Assembly: GCA_016788045.1 (NCBI GenBank)
Contig: JAEUTG010000024.1
Span: 92,204 to 156,203, forward strand
Direction: 5' to 3'
DNA: 64,000 nucleotides
Source of the DNA: Bacteroidales bacterium
Lineage (GTDB): Bacteria > Bacteroidota > Bacteroidia > Bacteroidales > Lentimicrobiaceae
Shown: positions 16,475 through 25,134 of the stretch, piece by piece
Layout of the letters: each line of letters opens with the position of its first letter
Numbering within the stretch: position 1 is the stretch's first letter
Position numbers and translations under genes: made by a program
Notes under the pieces: generated by a model
Database searches by the model: none
What the model saw: only the letters and a program-made list of their open reading frames with translations
What the model was told of the DNA's origin: nothing

Positions 16475-17770
16475 ATGAGGCTAATTTACAGCACCGGGAT
16501 CCTTTTTTATTACCTGTTCCTGAGGTTTGCCGGATTGTTCAGTGCGAAAGCCCGGGACTGGCATTATGGCCGCAAGGAGCTGTTTGATAAACTCAGCGAA
16601 GTATTCTCCACGCACTACGCATCAGAAGACCCTTCTCCCGTTGTATGGTTCCATTGCGCCTCCCTCGGCGAGTTTGAACAGGGGCGGCCGGTGATTGAAG
16701 CCTTCAGGGCCAGGCATCCGGGCTACACCATTCTGCTTACCTTCTTCTCTCCATCGGGATATATCCACAAACAACAATACCAGGGTGCCGATTACATCTT
16801 TTACCTCCCCATTGATACCATTTACAATGCCAGAAGATTTGTTTCCATCACCCGGCCTCAGTTTGTTGTCTTTGTTAAATATGAATTCTGGTTCAACTAT
16901 CTGAACGAGCTTTTCCGGCATAAAATACCCGTTTTCACGGTTTCAGCAATCTTCAGGCCGAACCAGCATTTCTTCAAATGGTACGGTGGATGGTTCAGAA
17001 CTCACCTCAGAAAGATTAACAGGGTATTCGTGCAGGACGATGAATCGGCAGAACTGCTCGGACTGGTTGATGTTAAAAATGTGACCGTGAGCGGTGATAC
17101 CCGTTTCGACAGGGTAACAGCCATCAAGGAAGTTCAGAAGCCTTTCCCGCTGATCGACAGGTTCACAGGAGGAAAACATGTAGTGGTAGCCGGTTCCACC
17201 TGGCCTCCGGATGATCAGCTATTGCTGGCCCTGCATGAAAATACAGGGGATCAGCTTAAATTCATCATCGCGCCGCACGAAATCAATGCCTCCTACATCA
17301 GGGAAATTTCAGGCAGGTTGGGCAGCAAATCGGTGCTTTATAGCGAAGCTCCCGGTACCGATCTCAGCAGCAGGCAGTTTCTGATCATCGACTCGGTCGG
17401 AATCCTCTCCCAATTGTACCGATATGCCAGTGTAGCCTATATCGGTGGTGGATTTGGCGTTGGAATTCACAACACCCTCGAAGCCGCGGCCTATGGTGTT
17501 CCCATCTTCTTCGGCCCCAATTATCAGCGGTTCAGGGAAGCCCGGGAAATGACTGCCGAAGGAATTGCTTTCAGTGTAATGAATGCCAATGAGTTAACCC
17601 TTGGAGTTGTCGGACTGCTCTCCAACCAGTCGCACCTTGAAGAGGTTTCTCACAAAGCAGGCGAATATGTCAGGACCCGGACAGGAGCAACCTCAATCAT
17701 CGTTGATGAACTCAGCAAACAGGTTCATGAACCCCTGCATTATCCCGCACCAGCCATAAAATCATCCTAA
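16475..17770 (+). CDS. waaA: 3-deoxy-D-manno-octulosonic acid (Kdo) transferase
   Basis: 431 residues from ATG 16475; the longer frame from 16445 adds ten residues upstream of the expected transcription start. The opening MRLIYSTGILFYYLFLRFAGLF is the inner-membrane anchor of WaaA. WFHCASLGEFEQGRPVIE and the C-terminal YIGGGFGVGIHNTLEAAAYGVP are signature blocks of the GT30 family. The enzyme adds Kdo to lipid A precursor on the cytoplasmic face. It converges on the phosphoesterase gene with a 4-base overlap. The kdsD-type gene at 40.9 kb feeds the same pathway. Confidence 0.95.
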   Translation: MRLIYSTGILFYYLFLRFAGLFSAKARDWHYGRKELFDKLSEVFSTHYASEDPSPVVWFHCASLGEFEQGRPVIEAFRARHPGYTILLTFFSPSGYIHKQQYQGADYIFYLPIDTIYNARRFVSITRPQFVVFVKYEFWFNYLNELFRHKIPVFTVSAIFRPNQHFFKWYGGWFRTHLRKINRVFVQDDESAELLGLVDVKNVTVSGDTRFDRVTAIKEVQKPFPLIDRFTGGKHVVVAGSTWPPDDQLLLALHENTGDQLKFIIAPHEINASYIREISGRLGSKSVLYSEAPGTDLSSRQFLIIDSVGILSQLYRYASVAYIGGGFGVGIHNTLEAAAYGVPIFFGPNYQRFREAREMTAEGIAFSVMNANELTLGVVGLLSNQSHLEEVSHKAGEYVRTRTGATSIIVDELSKQVHEPLHYPAPAIKSS

Positions 17771-18627
17771 AGCAGTTCCCTGCCCGAGTCAGTCGGATCG
17801 TCAAGTTTAAAGGTAACCAGCGCAAGTTCAGGGCCCTGGTGGGCAGCCGAAAATGAATGGGTACGCCCTTTCACTTCTTTCCAGTTTCCGGTTAAGGATG
17901 CTGATTCATGAATGTGCCCGTGCAGCGTTATGTAGGGTTGCCTGGCCTCAATAAAACGCTGAATTGCCATGCTGCCCACATGTACATCCAGGGGCACATG
18001 ATCAATCATCTGCCCGTCAAGGGCAGCACGGTCAAGGGCTGAATTGTATGGTGGTGAATGAAACAGGAAAATGGCTTTGTCCATCGGCTGCCCGTCAGTC
18101 AGCGCTTCGAGGTCGGCGGCAATGGTTGAGAACTCCGGATCATAATCCGGGTGGGCCGTACGGTAACCCTCTGCCGGTGCAATGCAACCCGGGTCAACGA
18201 ATCTGGAAACATCGTACTTCTCCCAGTCCTTGCAACGAAACGGTGTGGGGGGCACATACGGATAGCCGTAAATCATGTAGGGCCCGAATTTAAATGAATT
18301 ATTGCTCAGGTATTTCCAGATCTCTTTTTGCTCTGCTTCAATCAGCCTGCTTTCTTCTTCCCGATGGTCGTCGTTGCCCATAATCAGGAAAACCTCAGGA
18401 TAATTACACCCCAGTTGCTTCTTAACCCGCTGAAAACCAGGCACCAGATAATCGGAAATGAAATCATTAACGGGTTTCCCGTTGTATTCCAGTGGCTTAC
18501 GTGAATTGGGAAGGATATCACCACCGATGAATAAAAACGACGGCTTCCGATGAATCATCTCCCTGAAAAGGGTTTCATAGCGGTGAAAACTTCCGTGAAG
18601 GTCTGATACAAAAAAACTGCTGGTCAT
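17767..18627 (-). CDS. Calcineurin-like metallophosphoesterase
   Basis: 286 residues with the metal-ligand order of the family: SDLHG (D9, H11), GGD (35-37), MGNDDH, LFHSPP and finally LHGHIHES. It hydrolyses a phosphoester with a dinuclear metal centre; the substrate cannot be read. There is no signal peptide, so it is cytoplasmic. Its stop codon interlocks with the waaA stop over 4 bases. The link to waaA is convergent only and does not imply shared function. Confidence 0.88.
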   Translation of the reverse strand: MTSSFFVSDLHGSFHRYETLFREMIHRKPSFLFIGGDILPNSRKPLEYNGKPVNDFISDYLVPGFQRVKKQLGCNYPEVFLIMGNDDHREEESRLIEAEQKEIWKYLSNNSFKFGPYMIYGYPYVPPTPFRCKDWEKYDVSRFVDPGCIAPAEGYRTAHPDYDPEFSTIAADLEALTDGQPMDKAIFLFHSPPYNSALDRAALDGQMIDHVPLDVHVGSMAIQRFIEARQPYITLHGHIHESASLTGNWKEVKGRTHSFSAAHQGPELALVTFKLDDPTDSGRELL

Positions 18628-18810
18628 TCAGGTAAATTTAACAGACTGAAAAATTTCACAATTGTCAGATTAATTTTATAAAAGTATTGCACCAAAGGCT
18701 CAAAGACCCTAAGCCTGGCCGGTCTGTTTGATACAGTCAGGCTCAGCGTAACTGCTTTTATGATTCCTAAATCCCTGAATCAGAGTGCCTTGATGTGAAG
18801 AGTTTTTCTT

Positions 18811-19478
18811 CACCACAATAGACACAATAGGTCACAATAGGTTTCTTCCCCTCAAATTTTTAAGGTTCTTACCTCTTACTTCTCTCGTCATCCCGCTGCC
18901 GCATGCTTACGAGACAAGCTACTTCTTACTTTATCTTCTATCCGACTTCCGACTTCCGACTTCCGACTTCCGACTTCCGACCTCTGACTTCTTTAAATCC
19001 CAGCGCCACTTCTTCACCACAATAGACACAATAGGTCACAATAGGTTTCTTCCCCTCAAATTTTTAAGGTTCTTAACTCTTACTTCTCTCGTCATCCCGC
19101 TGCCGCATGCTTACGAGACAAGCTACTTCTTACTTCACCTTCTATCCGACTTCCGACTTCCGACTTCCGACTTCTGACCTCTGACTTCTTTAAATCCCAG
19201 CGCCACTTCTTCACCACAATAGACACAATAGGTCACACTAGGTTTCTTTCCCTTGAATTTTTAAGGTTCTTACCTCTTCCTTCTTACCTCTTACTTCATC
19301 TTCTTTCCGACTTCCGACTTCCGACCTCTGACTTCTTTAAATTCCAGCGCCACTTCTTCACCACAACAGACACAATAGGTCACAATAGGTTTCTTCCCCT
19401 CAAATTTTTAAGGTTCTTACCTTTTAATTCATCATCTTTCCAACTTCTGACTTCTGACTTCTGACTTCTTTAAATCCA
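18811..19478. repeat. Four-unit tandem repeat block with internal heptamer arrays
   Basis: Units begin at 18811, 19015, 19212 and 19359 with CACCACAATAGACACAATAGG-like sequence (spacings 204, 197 and 147). Each then has CAAATTTTTAAGGTTCTTA, a C/T-rich stretch, a run of the heptamer TTCCGAC or TTCTGAC (five, then fewer copies), and CTTCTTTAAATCC. Units 1 and 2 share an extra block CGTCATCCCGCTGCCGCATG that units 3 and 4 lack. It fills the 858-base gap 18628-19485; the 183 bases before it show nothing else. No plausible ORF runs through it. Confidence 0.9.
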
Positions 19479-19485
19479 TGCCCCC

Positions 19486-20346
19486 CTAAGCTTTCTGAAG
19501 CTTTCTGAGCAATCGTGCACTGTTATCCACAGCGCCGATCATTACTGCAAAGCTTGTCCCTTCCTTTATATCCTTGTCGGTAATCAGATGAAGGTCGATC
19601 AGCCGGTCAGTCTGGTAGCCTGTCTCCTGAAAGTTGACTTCGGCCAGGCAAAGGCTCCAGCCGTCAAGCCATGAAACAAGACACCTGAGTTGCTGTTCAC
19701 TGGCATGATGATGGATTAGCAGATCAATATCACTGCCGGGGCCAGCTGTTGCATTTTTCGTACTTCCGATCAGGTAAACGGCATCAACGCCGAACTTTTC
19801 CATATCCATCAGCTGACTTATGCGCTCAGCCATTCTGCTGCGCCATTTCCAGTGCCGGTCGTTGGTACTTTCCGACAAAACGTGTCCATTACCATTGCCA
19901 TTGCCATCGCTCTGCAAACCGTCCTTTTCAAGTACTTTCAGCGAGTTGCGCAACCGTTGCTGAAAGATATAATTCCCCACCCGATCTGCAATGGTATTAA
20001 GGAGCTTCTGCTCTTCCGGCAAAAACTGACTGCCATTAAACTCCCTGATCAGGACGATGTACGAAACGGTAATGTCGCCGCAAATGCAGTTATCAATCAC
20101 AATTTCGGCTTTCTGCATCCAGTCGGTCTGCCGGAAATCATCGGTTTTCCACTCCCTGTTTTCAAACTTCACACTGATTTCACAAGCCGAACTGTATTGC
20201 CATCCGGCAGGCATCAGCGAAAGCAGGCCGCGGAAAAGCCGGTCATTGTCAAGCCCGGGAGTTGACAACAACTCATCCAGACGATAAAGGGTGTTCAGTT
20301 CCTTTTCGCGTTCCTTAAGCCTTTGGAGAACAAGGTTATTTATCAT
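19486..20346 (-). CDS. Nucleotidyltransferase-domain protein with N-terminal GAF-like region
   Basis: 286 residues. The N-terminal half (about 1-150) opens with a predicted helix LQRLKEREKELNTLYRLDELL and reads like a GAF-type sensor fold. A low-complexity linker DGNGNGNGH joins it to a C-terminal DNA polymerase beta-like nucleotidyltransferase domain with GSTKNATAGPGSDIDLLI, the GS...DxD active site. Such enzymes transfer a nucleotide to protein, RNA or a small molecule; the target is unknown. The sensor-plus-transferase layout suggests signal-controlled modification. It is bordered by the tandem repeat block on one side and an inverted REP pair on the other. Confidence 0.75.
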   Translation of the reverse strand: MINNLVLQRLKEREKELNTLYRLDELLSTPGLDNDRLFRGLLSLMPAGWQYSSACEISVKFENREWKTDDFRQTDWMQKAEIVIDNCICGDITVSYIVLIREFNGSQFLPEEQKLLNTIADRVGNYIFQQRLRNSLKVLEKDGLQSDGNGNGNGHVLSESTNDRHWKWRSRMAERISQLMDMEKFGVDAVYLIGSTKNATAGPGSDIDLLIHHHASEQQLRCLVSWLDGWSLCLAEVNFQETGYQTDRLIDLHLITDKDIKEGTSFAVMIGAVDNSARLLRKLQKA

Positions 20347-20418
20347 GCCTTTCGGTATGTTTAATACTGCTTTAAAGTGAATTAACTTTGAGTCTGTTGT
20401 ATCTGAGATTCAATGCTC

Positions 20419-20569
20419 AATAGGCCTGTCCTTTAGGGCGGGCATGGCAAAAAGAAACAAACCTGGCGGCAAAATCATGAAAAATTTATTATGAATTTAC
20501 AAATTTTTCATGATTTTGCTACCTTCTTTTATCATCTGATTGACACCCGCCCTAAAGGACGGGCCTATT
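20419..20569. repeat. Nested inverted repeat (inverted REP pair, MITE/BIME-like)
   Basis: Outer arms 20419-20442 and 20546-20569 are 24 bases long with one mismatch, and each arm can itself fold as CCYGTCC-TTTA-GGGCGGG. Inside, a perfect 19-base inverted repeat (20469-20487 and 20501-20519, reading GCAAAATCATGAAAAATTT) closes a 13-base loop. The whole unit can form one long cruciform or RNA hairpin. It lies in the 318-base gap upstream of pdxA and has no ORF. Confidence 0.85.
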
Positions 20570-20638
20570 TTCGGACCAGAGCAAAATTTAAACAGGCTCT
20601 TTATCCCATTGAAATATACGGCTAAAGTAGCAAAATCT

Positions 20639-20646
20639 TATCTTTG
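20639..20646 (+). promoter_or_regulatory. -7 promoter element for pdxA
   Basis: TATCTTTG matches TAnnTTTG, 18 bases before the pdxA ATG. Confidence 0.55.
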
Positions 20647-20664
20647 CCCTAAATTTAATTAACC

Positions 20665-21735
20665 ATGCCAAGAACTACCGATCCGGATGCCAGGCCTGTT
20701 GTGGGGATCACCCATGGTGACATCAACAGCATCAGTTATGAAATTATCATCAAAACCTTTGTTGATAACCGTTTGTTCGAAATGATGACACCGGTGGTTT
20801 ACGGATCTTCGAAAGTCGCCTCATATCATCGCAAGACATTAAATATCAGTGATTTTACTTTCAACCTGATCAAAAAGGCCGATGCAGCAAACCCTAAAAG
20901 GGCCAACATTGTCAACATCAACGATCAGGAAGTGAAGATTGACCTGGGTAAATCAACGCAGGTGGCCGGTGAGCTGGCACTTCAGTCACTGGAAGCAGCC
21001 ATCGACGATCTGAAGAAGAATCAGATTGATGTATTGGTTACCTCACCCATCAATAAAAAGAACATACAGTCGAAGAACTTTCATTTCCCTGGTCATACCG
21101 AGTACCTGGCCAGTAAATTCGGTGCCACCGATTACCTGATGCTGATGGTGAGCAACTCGATCAGAATCGGCGTCATTACGGGGCACATACCCCTCAAGGA
21201 GGTTTTCGAACAACTGAATGAGGATCTTATCCTTCGGAAGATGAAAATACTGCAGCAGTCGCTTATCAAGGATTTCGCCATTCAGAGTCCCCGCATCGCC
21301 ATTCTTGGGCTGAATCCGCATGCCGGTGACAACGACCTGCTCGGCAAAGAAGAATCACAGATCATTATTCCAGCCATCGAAAAAGCTAAGGAAGCAGGAA
21401 TCAGGGCATTCGGGCCATTCCCGGCCGATGGTTTTTTCGGTTCCTCAACTTTCACCCAGTTCGATGGCATTCTGGCTATGTACCATGATCAGGGGATGCT
21501 GCCCTTCAAAACGCTGTCGTTTGAATCTGGCGTCAACTTCACAGCCGGTCTGCCCATCATCCGTACCTCTCCGTCGCATGGCACCGCGTATGAAATTGCC
21601 GGTAAAGATGTAGCTTCGCCCAATTCATTCAGGGCGGCCATCTATCTGGCCTGCGATATTTACAACAACCGCCGCGAGTTTGAACAGCTGACAGCCAACC
21701 CGCTGAAGGCCATGAAACAGGAAACTGAACACTAA
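20665..21735 (+). CDS. pdxA: 4-hydroxythreonine-4-phosphate dehydrogenase
   Basis: 356 residues. THGDINSISYEIIIK opens the fold; the metal ligands are the histidines in FPGHTEYLA, NPHAGDND and MYHDQGMLPFK. It oxidises 4-phosphohydroxy-threonine with NAD in the deoxyxylulose-5-phosphate-dependent route to pyridoxal phosphate. It lies 10 bases before murF-alr, whose racemase half uses pyridoxal phosphate, so co-expression makes sense. A -7 element directly upstream suggests it heads this operon. Confidence 0.95.
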   Translation: MPRTTDPDARPVVGITHGDINSISYEIIIKTFVDNRLFEMMTPVVYGSSKVASYHRKTLNISDFTFNLIKKADAANPKRANIVNINDQEVKIDLGKSTQVAGELALQSLEAAIDDLKKNQIDVLVTSPINKKNIQSKNFHFPGHTEYLASKFGATDYLMLMVSNSIRIGVITGHIPLKEVFEQLNEDLILRKMKILQQSLIKDFAIQSPRIAILGLNPHAGDNDLLGKEESQIIIPAIEKAKEAGIRAFGPFPADGFFGSSTFTQFDGILAMYHDQGMLPFKTLSFESGVNFTAGLPIIRTSPSHGTAYEIAGKDVASPNSFRAAIYLACDIYNNRREFEQLTANPLKAMKQETEH

Positions 21736-21745
21736 ACAACCGGGA

Positions 21746-24226
21746 ATGTTCCAGCAGGGCTATTCGCTTGTAGATATTGCCCGGATGACCAGCGGGCGGT
21801 TATCAGGCCAAGCCGGCAATCAGCTGATCGATGAACTGCTCACCGACAGCCGCAAACTGACTTCGCCCTACCGCAGCCTTTTTTTCGCACTGATCACCCC
21901 ACGCAACAACGGGCACCGGTTTATCGGCGATCTGTATGAAAAGGGCTTACGCAACTTCTGTGTTTCTGAAATGCCTGAAACACCGCCGGAGGATGCCGTA
22001 TTCATTCTGGTTGATGATACCCTGAAAGCCTTACAGCAACTGGCCGCTGCTCATCGCCGTAGTTTTAACATCCCTGTAATCGGGATTACCGGGAGCAACG
22101 GTAAAACCATCGTGAAAGAATGGTTATGGCAGCTGCTCTCCTCCGAAAAAACCATCGTCAGAAGTCCGAGAAGCTACAACTCCCAGATCGGGGTGCCGCT
22201 CTCTGTGTGGCAGATGAATCCCCTGCACACCCTGGGCATCTTCGAAGCAGGCATTTCGCAACCCGGCGAAATGCAGAAGTTGCAGGAAATCATTCAACCC
22301 AGCCTGGGAATCTTTACCAATGTGGGTCATGCACACGATCAGTTCTTTGCATCGCAGCAGCAGAAAACAGAAGAAAAATTGAAGCTCTTCAGGGATGTGG
22401 ACCTGCTGATCTGCTGCAGTGACCACCCCCTGATCACAACCGCCCTTTCAAAGGCAGGTTTCATGGCTTCAAAGCTTTTTACCTGGGGCAGGCAGGCAGG
22501 GAATACCCTGCAGATTAAAGCAATCAGTAAAAGCAACAACAATACCCTGATCTCAGGAATTTACCGGTCGGAATCCCTTTCCATCGAAATCCCCTTTTCG
22601 GATGAGGCTTCCATTGAGAATGCATGTCACTGCTGGGCGGTGATGCTGGCGATGGGCTATGGCCCCGATGTCACCGCCAGCCGTATGCGCCGGCTTACCG
22701 GTGTTGCCATGCGGCTCGAAATGAAGGAAGGAATCAACGGCTGTTCTGTCATCAACGATGCCTACAATTACGACCCGGAATCACTGGCCATCGCCCTCGA
22801 TTTTCTCTCACAGCAGAATCAGCACCTGCAGCGCACGGTTGTACTCAGCGACATGCTGCAGGGAAGTGCCGACGAAGCTGCAACCTACAGGGTAATTGCC
22901 GGACTGCTGCTCGATAAAGGCGTTTCACGCCTGATTGGTATCGGCACTGTGATCAGCAGCTACGCACATCTCTTCGGCTCTGACAGCCGGTTTTTCAGCA
23001 GCACCGAAGAATTTCTCTCCGGATTCAGACCTGCGTGGTTCAGCAACGAGACCATACTGCTCAAAGGTGCCAGGGCTTTCGGATTTGAACGCATCCACCA
23101 GCTGCTTCAACAGAAATCGCATGAAACAGTGCTCGAAGTCAACCTCAATGCGCTGGTTCATAACCTCAACCATTACAGGTCGCTGTTAAAACCTGATACC
23201 CGGATCATGGCCATGGTGAAGGCCTTTTCCTATGGCAGCGGCAGTTTTGAAATTGCCAATACCCTCCAGTTTCACCGGGTAGATTATCTCGCGGTAGCCT
23301 ATGCTGATGAAGGCGTTGAACTCCGCAAAGCCGGAATCAGTCTTCCCATCATGGTAATGAACCCCGAAGAGAGCGGAATGGAAGCCATGCTGCAATATGA
23401 ACTTGAACCGGAAATTTACAACTTACGCAGCCTCGGGATGTTGCTGAAAGCCATGCATGCAACCGGACGGCCACATCCTGCTCAAGCAGACGTTCATATA
23501 AAGCTGGATACCGGGATGCATCGCCTTGGGTTTGATGAGCAGGAGATTGGCGGGCTTATAAAGCAACTTGCAGAATCTCCGGCCATCAGGGTGAAATCAG
23601 CATTCTCGCACCTCGCCGGAAGCGACGATCCTCAACTGGATGCCTTCACCCGGCAGCAGTTGGCACTGTTCTCCGCTATGACAGAAAAACTGGAAATGGC
23701 GCTGGGTTATCCTTTCCTGAAGCATGTGCTGAATTCAGCGGGTATCTCCCGATTTCCTGAAGCGCAGCACGATATGGTCAGGCTGGGAATCTCCATGTAT
23801 GGAATCTCGTCAGATCCCGAAGAACAGAAGATGCTTGAAGTTGTCAGCAGCCTGAAAACCAGCATTTCACAGATTAAACACCTGAACCCGGGCGAGTCGG
23901 TTGGCTACAGCAGAGCCTGGAGAGCAGAGAAGCCGGTAACCATCGCCACCATTCCCATCGGTTATGCCGACGGACTCAGCCGCAGGTTGAGCAACGGCCG
24001 TGGTACCATGCTCGTAAACGGATTCCCGGCCAGGGTAGCCGGCAATATCTGCATGGATATGACAATGCTCGACATCACAGGCATAGCAGCAAAAGAAGGC
24101 GACGAAGTCCTTGTCTTCGGAAAGGAGCTGCCGATAGCATCACTGGCTGAAGCCATGGATACCATCCCCTATGAAATCCTGACAGGAATTTCAAGACGGG
24201 TAAAACGGGTCTATTTTCAGGAGTAA
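21746..24226 (+). CDS. murF-alr: Bifunctional UDP-MurNAc-tripeptide:D-Ala-D-Ala ligase / alanine racemase
   Basis: 826 residues, a fusion known in Bacteroidota. Residues 1 to about 455 are MurF: the ATP loop ITGSNGKT ends at 121, with DAYNYDPES and a C-terminal ligase domain. From about 463 on is alanine racemase: [12 protein letters not shown], the PLP lysine in [12 protein letters not shown], and SVGYSRAW plus [11 protein letters not shown] with the second catalytic residues. It makes D-alanine and joins D-Ala-D-Ala to the muropeptide in the cytoplasm. It follows pdxA by 10 bases. The D-alanine it makes would also be a candidate substrate for a Dlt-like system, though the 1-7.7 kb locus substrate is unproven. 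Confidence 0.95.
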   Translation: MFQQGYSLVDIARMTSGRLSGQAGNQLIDELLTDSRKLTSPYRSLFFALITPRNNGHRFIGDLYEKGLRNFCVSEMPETPPEDAVFILVDDTLKALQQLAAAHRRSFNIPVIGITGSNGKTIVKEWLWQLLSSEKTIVRSPRSYNSQIGVPLSVWQMNPLHTLGIFEAGISQPGEMQKLQEIIQPSLGIFTNVGHAHDQFFASQQQKTEEKLKLFRDVDLLICCSDHPLITTALSKAGFMASKLFTWGRQAGNTLQIKAISKSNNNTLISGIYRSESLSIEIPFSDEASIENACHCWAVMLAMGYGPDVTASRMRRLTGVAMRLEMKEGINGCSVINDAYNYDPESLAIALDFLSQQNQHLQRTVVLSDMLQGSADEAATYRVIAGLLLDKGVSRLIGIGTVISSYAHLFGSDSRFFSSTEEFLSGFRPAWFSNETILLKGARAFGFERIHQLLQQKSHETVLEVNLNALVHNLNHYRSLLKPDTRIMAMVKAFSYGSGSFEIANTLQFHRVDYLAVAYADEGVELRKAGISLPIMVMNPEESGMEAMLQYELEPEIYNLRSLGMLLKAMHATGRPHPAQADVHIKLDTGMHRLGFDEQEIGGLIKQLAESPAIRVKSAFSHLAGSDDPQLDAFTRQQLALFSAMTEKLEMALGYPFLKHVLNSAGISRFPEAQHDMVRLGISMYGISSDPEEQKMLEVVSSLKTSISQIKHLNPGESVGYSRAWRAEKPVTIATIPIGYADGLSRRLSNGRGTMLVNGFPARVAGNICMDMTMLDITGIAAKEGDEVLVFGKELPIASLAEAMDTIPYEILTGISRRVKRVYFQE

Positions 24227-24275
24227 TCATCACTTACCAGGAACCTCTGTATCCCCAAAAACCACCATACGGCGA

Positions 24276-25010
24276 ATGAGAAAGCTTTCCATCGTGATAC
24301 CGGCCTACAACGAAGCCGCCACCATTCACCTGATACTTGACAGGATCATTGACGTGAAATACGTCTATGACATTGATTATGAAATTATTGTTGTCAACGA
24401 TTGTTCCAAAGACGGTACAGCTGAAGCCCTGGTAACTTACAAAAATGAGCATCCGGGGCTTCAGATGGTCATCTTTAACCAGGAAACCAACCAGGGAAAA
24501 GGAGCTGCACTGCACAAAGGCATTGAGCTTGCCACCGGCGACCTGATCGTGATTCAGGATGCTGACCTTGAGTACGACCCAAGGGAATACAACCTTCTGC
24601 TGAAGCCATTGATGGAAGGAGCTGCCGATGTGGTTTACGGTTCACGGTTCATGGGCTCCGGACCGCACAGAATCCTGTTCTTCTGGCATTCCATCGGAAA
24701 CAATTTTCTGACATTCCTGTCCAATATGTTTACCAACCTCAACCTGACCGATATGGAAACCTGCTATAAGATGTTCCGGTCAGACATTGTGAAGAAACTG
24801 AACCTTACCGAGAAACGTTTTGGATTTGAACCGGAGGTTACAGCACGCATTTCACAGATTCCCGGGATCAGGATTTATGAAGTTGGCATCTCATACTACG
24901 GCAGGACTTACAATGAAGGTAAAAAAATCAAAGCCAGGGACGGTTTCAGGGCCATCTATTGTATTTTTAAATACAACCTTTTCAACAAGAAGGTATTCAG
25001 GGACGGCTAG
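24276..25010 (+). CDS. GT2 glycosyltransferase, polyprenyl-phosphate hexose synthase-like
   Basis: 244 residues, a soluble GT-A domain without the C-terminal membrane hairpin. [12 protein letters not shown] starts the fold, [10 protein letters not shown] carries the DxD metal site, and [10 protein letters not shown] is typical of dolichyl-phosphate mannose synthase-like proteins. It likely loads a sugar on polyprenyl phosphate at the cytoplasmic face for the membrane transferases encoded downstream. It starts 49 bases after murF-alr and may share its transcript. A short stretch with AAGTAAAAAGTCCAAAGTAAAA follows it before the convergent YfhO gene. Confidence 0.88.
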   Translation: MRKLSIVIPAYNEAATIHLILDRIIDVKYVYDIDYEIIVVNDCSKDGTAEALVTYKNEHPGLQMVIFNQETNQGKGAALHKGIELATGDLIVIQDADLEYDPREYNLLLKPLMEGAADVVYGSRFMGSGPHRILFFWHSIGNNFLTFLSNMFTNLNLTDMETCYKMFRSDIVKKLNLTEKRFGFEPEVTARISQIPGIRIYEVGISYYGRTYNEGKKIKARDGFRAIYCIFKYNLFNKKVFRDG

Positions 25011-25134
25011 TGTCAAGGCAAAAGTAAAAAGTCCAAAGTAAAAGGGTGCGAAACTATTTAAGCGTTGAAACTTTCATTAAATCCGATGCGACACTGTACG
25101 CTTGACATAACGCTTGTTGCAAACCATACCCTCC

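Noticed and set aside
18811..19478. Possible CRISPR array
   Set aside because: Units are 147-204 bases long and are mostly repeat with no unique spacers; no cas genes are near.
25011..25107. TGTCAAG / CTTGACA inverted repeat after the GT2 gene
   Set aside because: Only 7 bases over a 97-base span; not distinguishable from chance.
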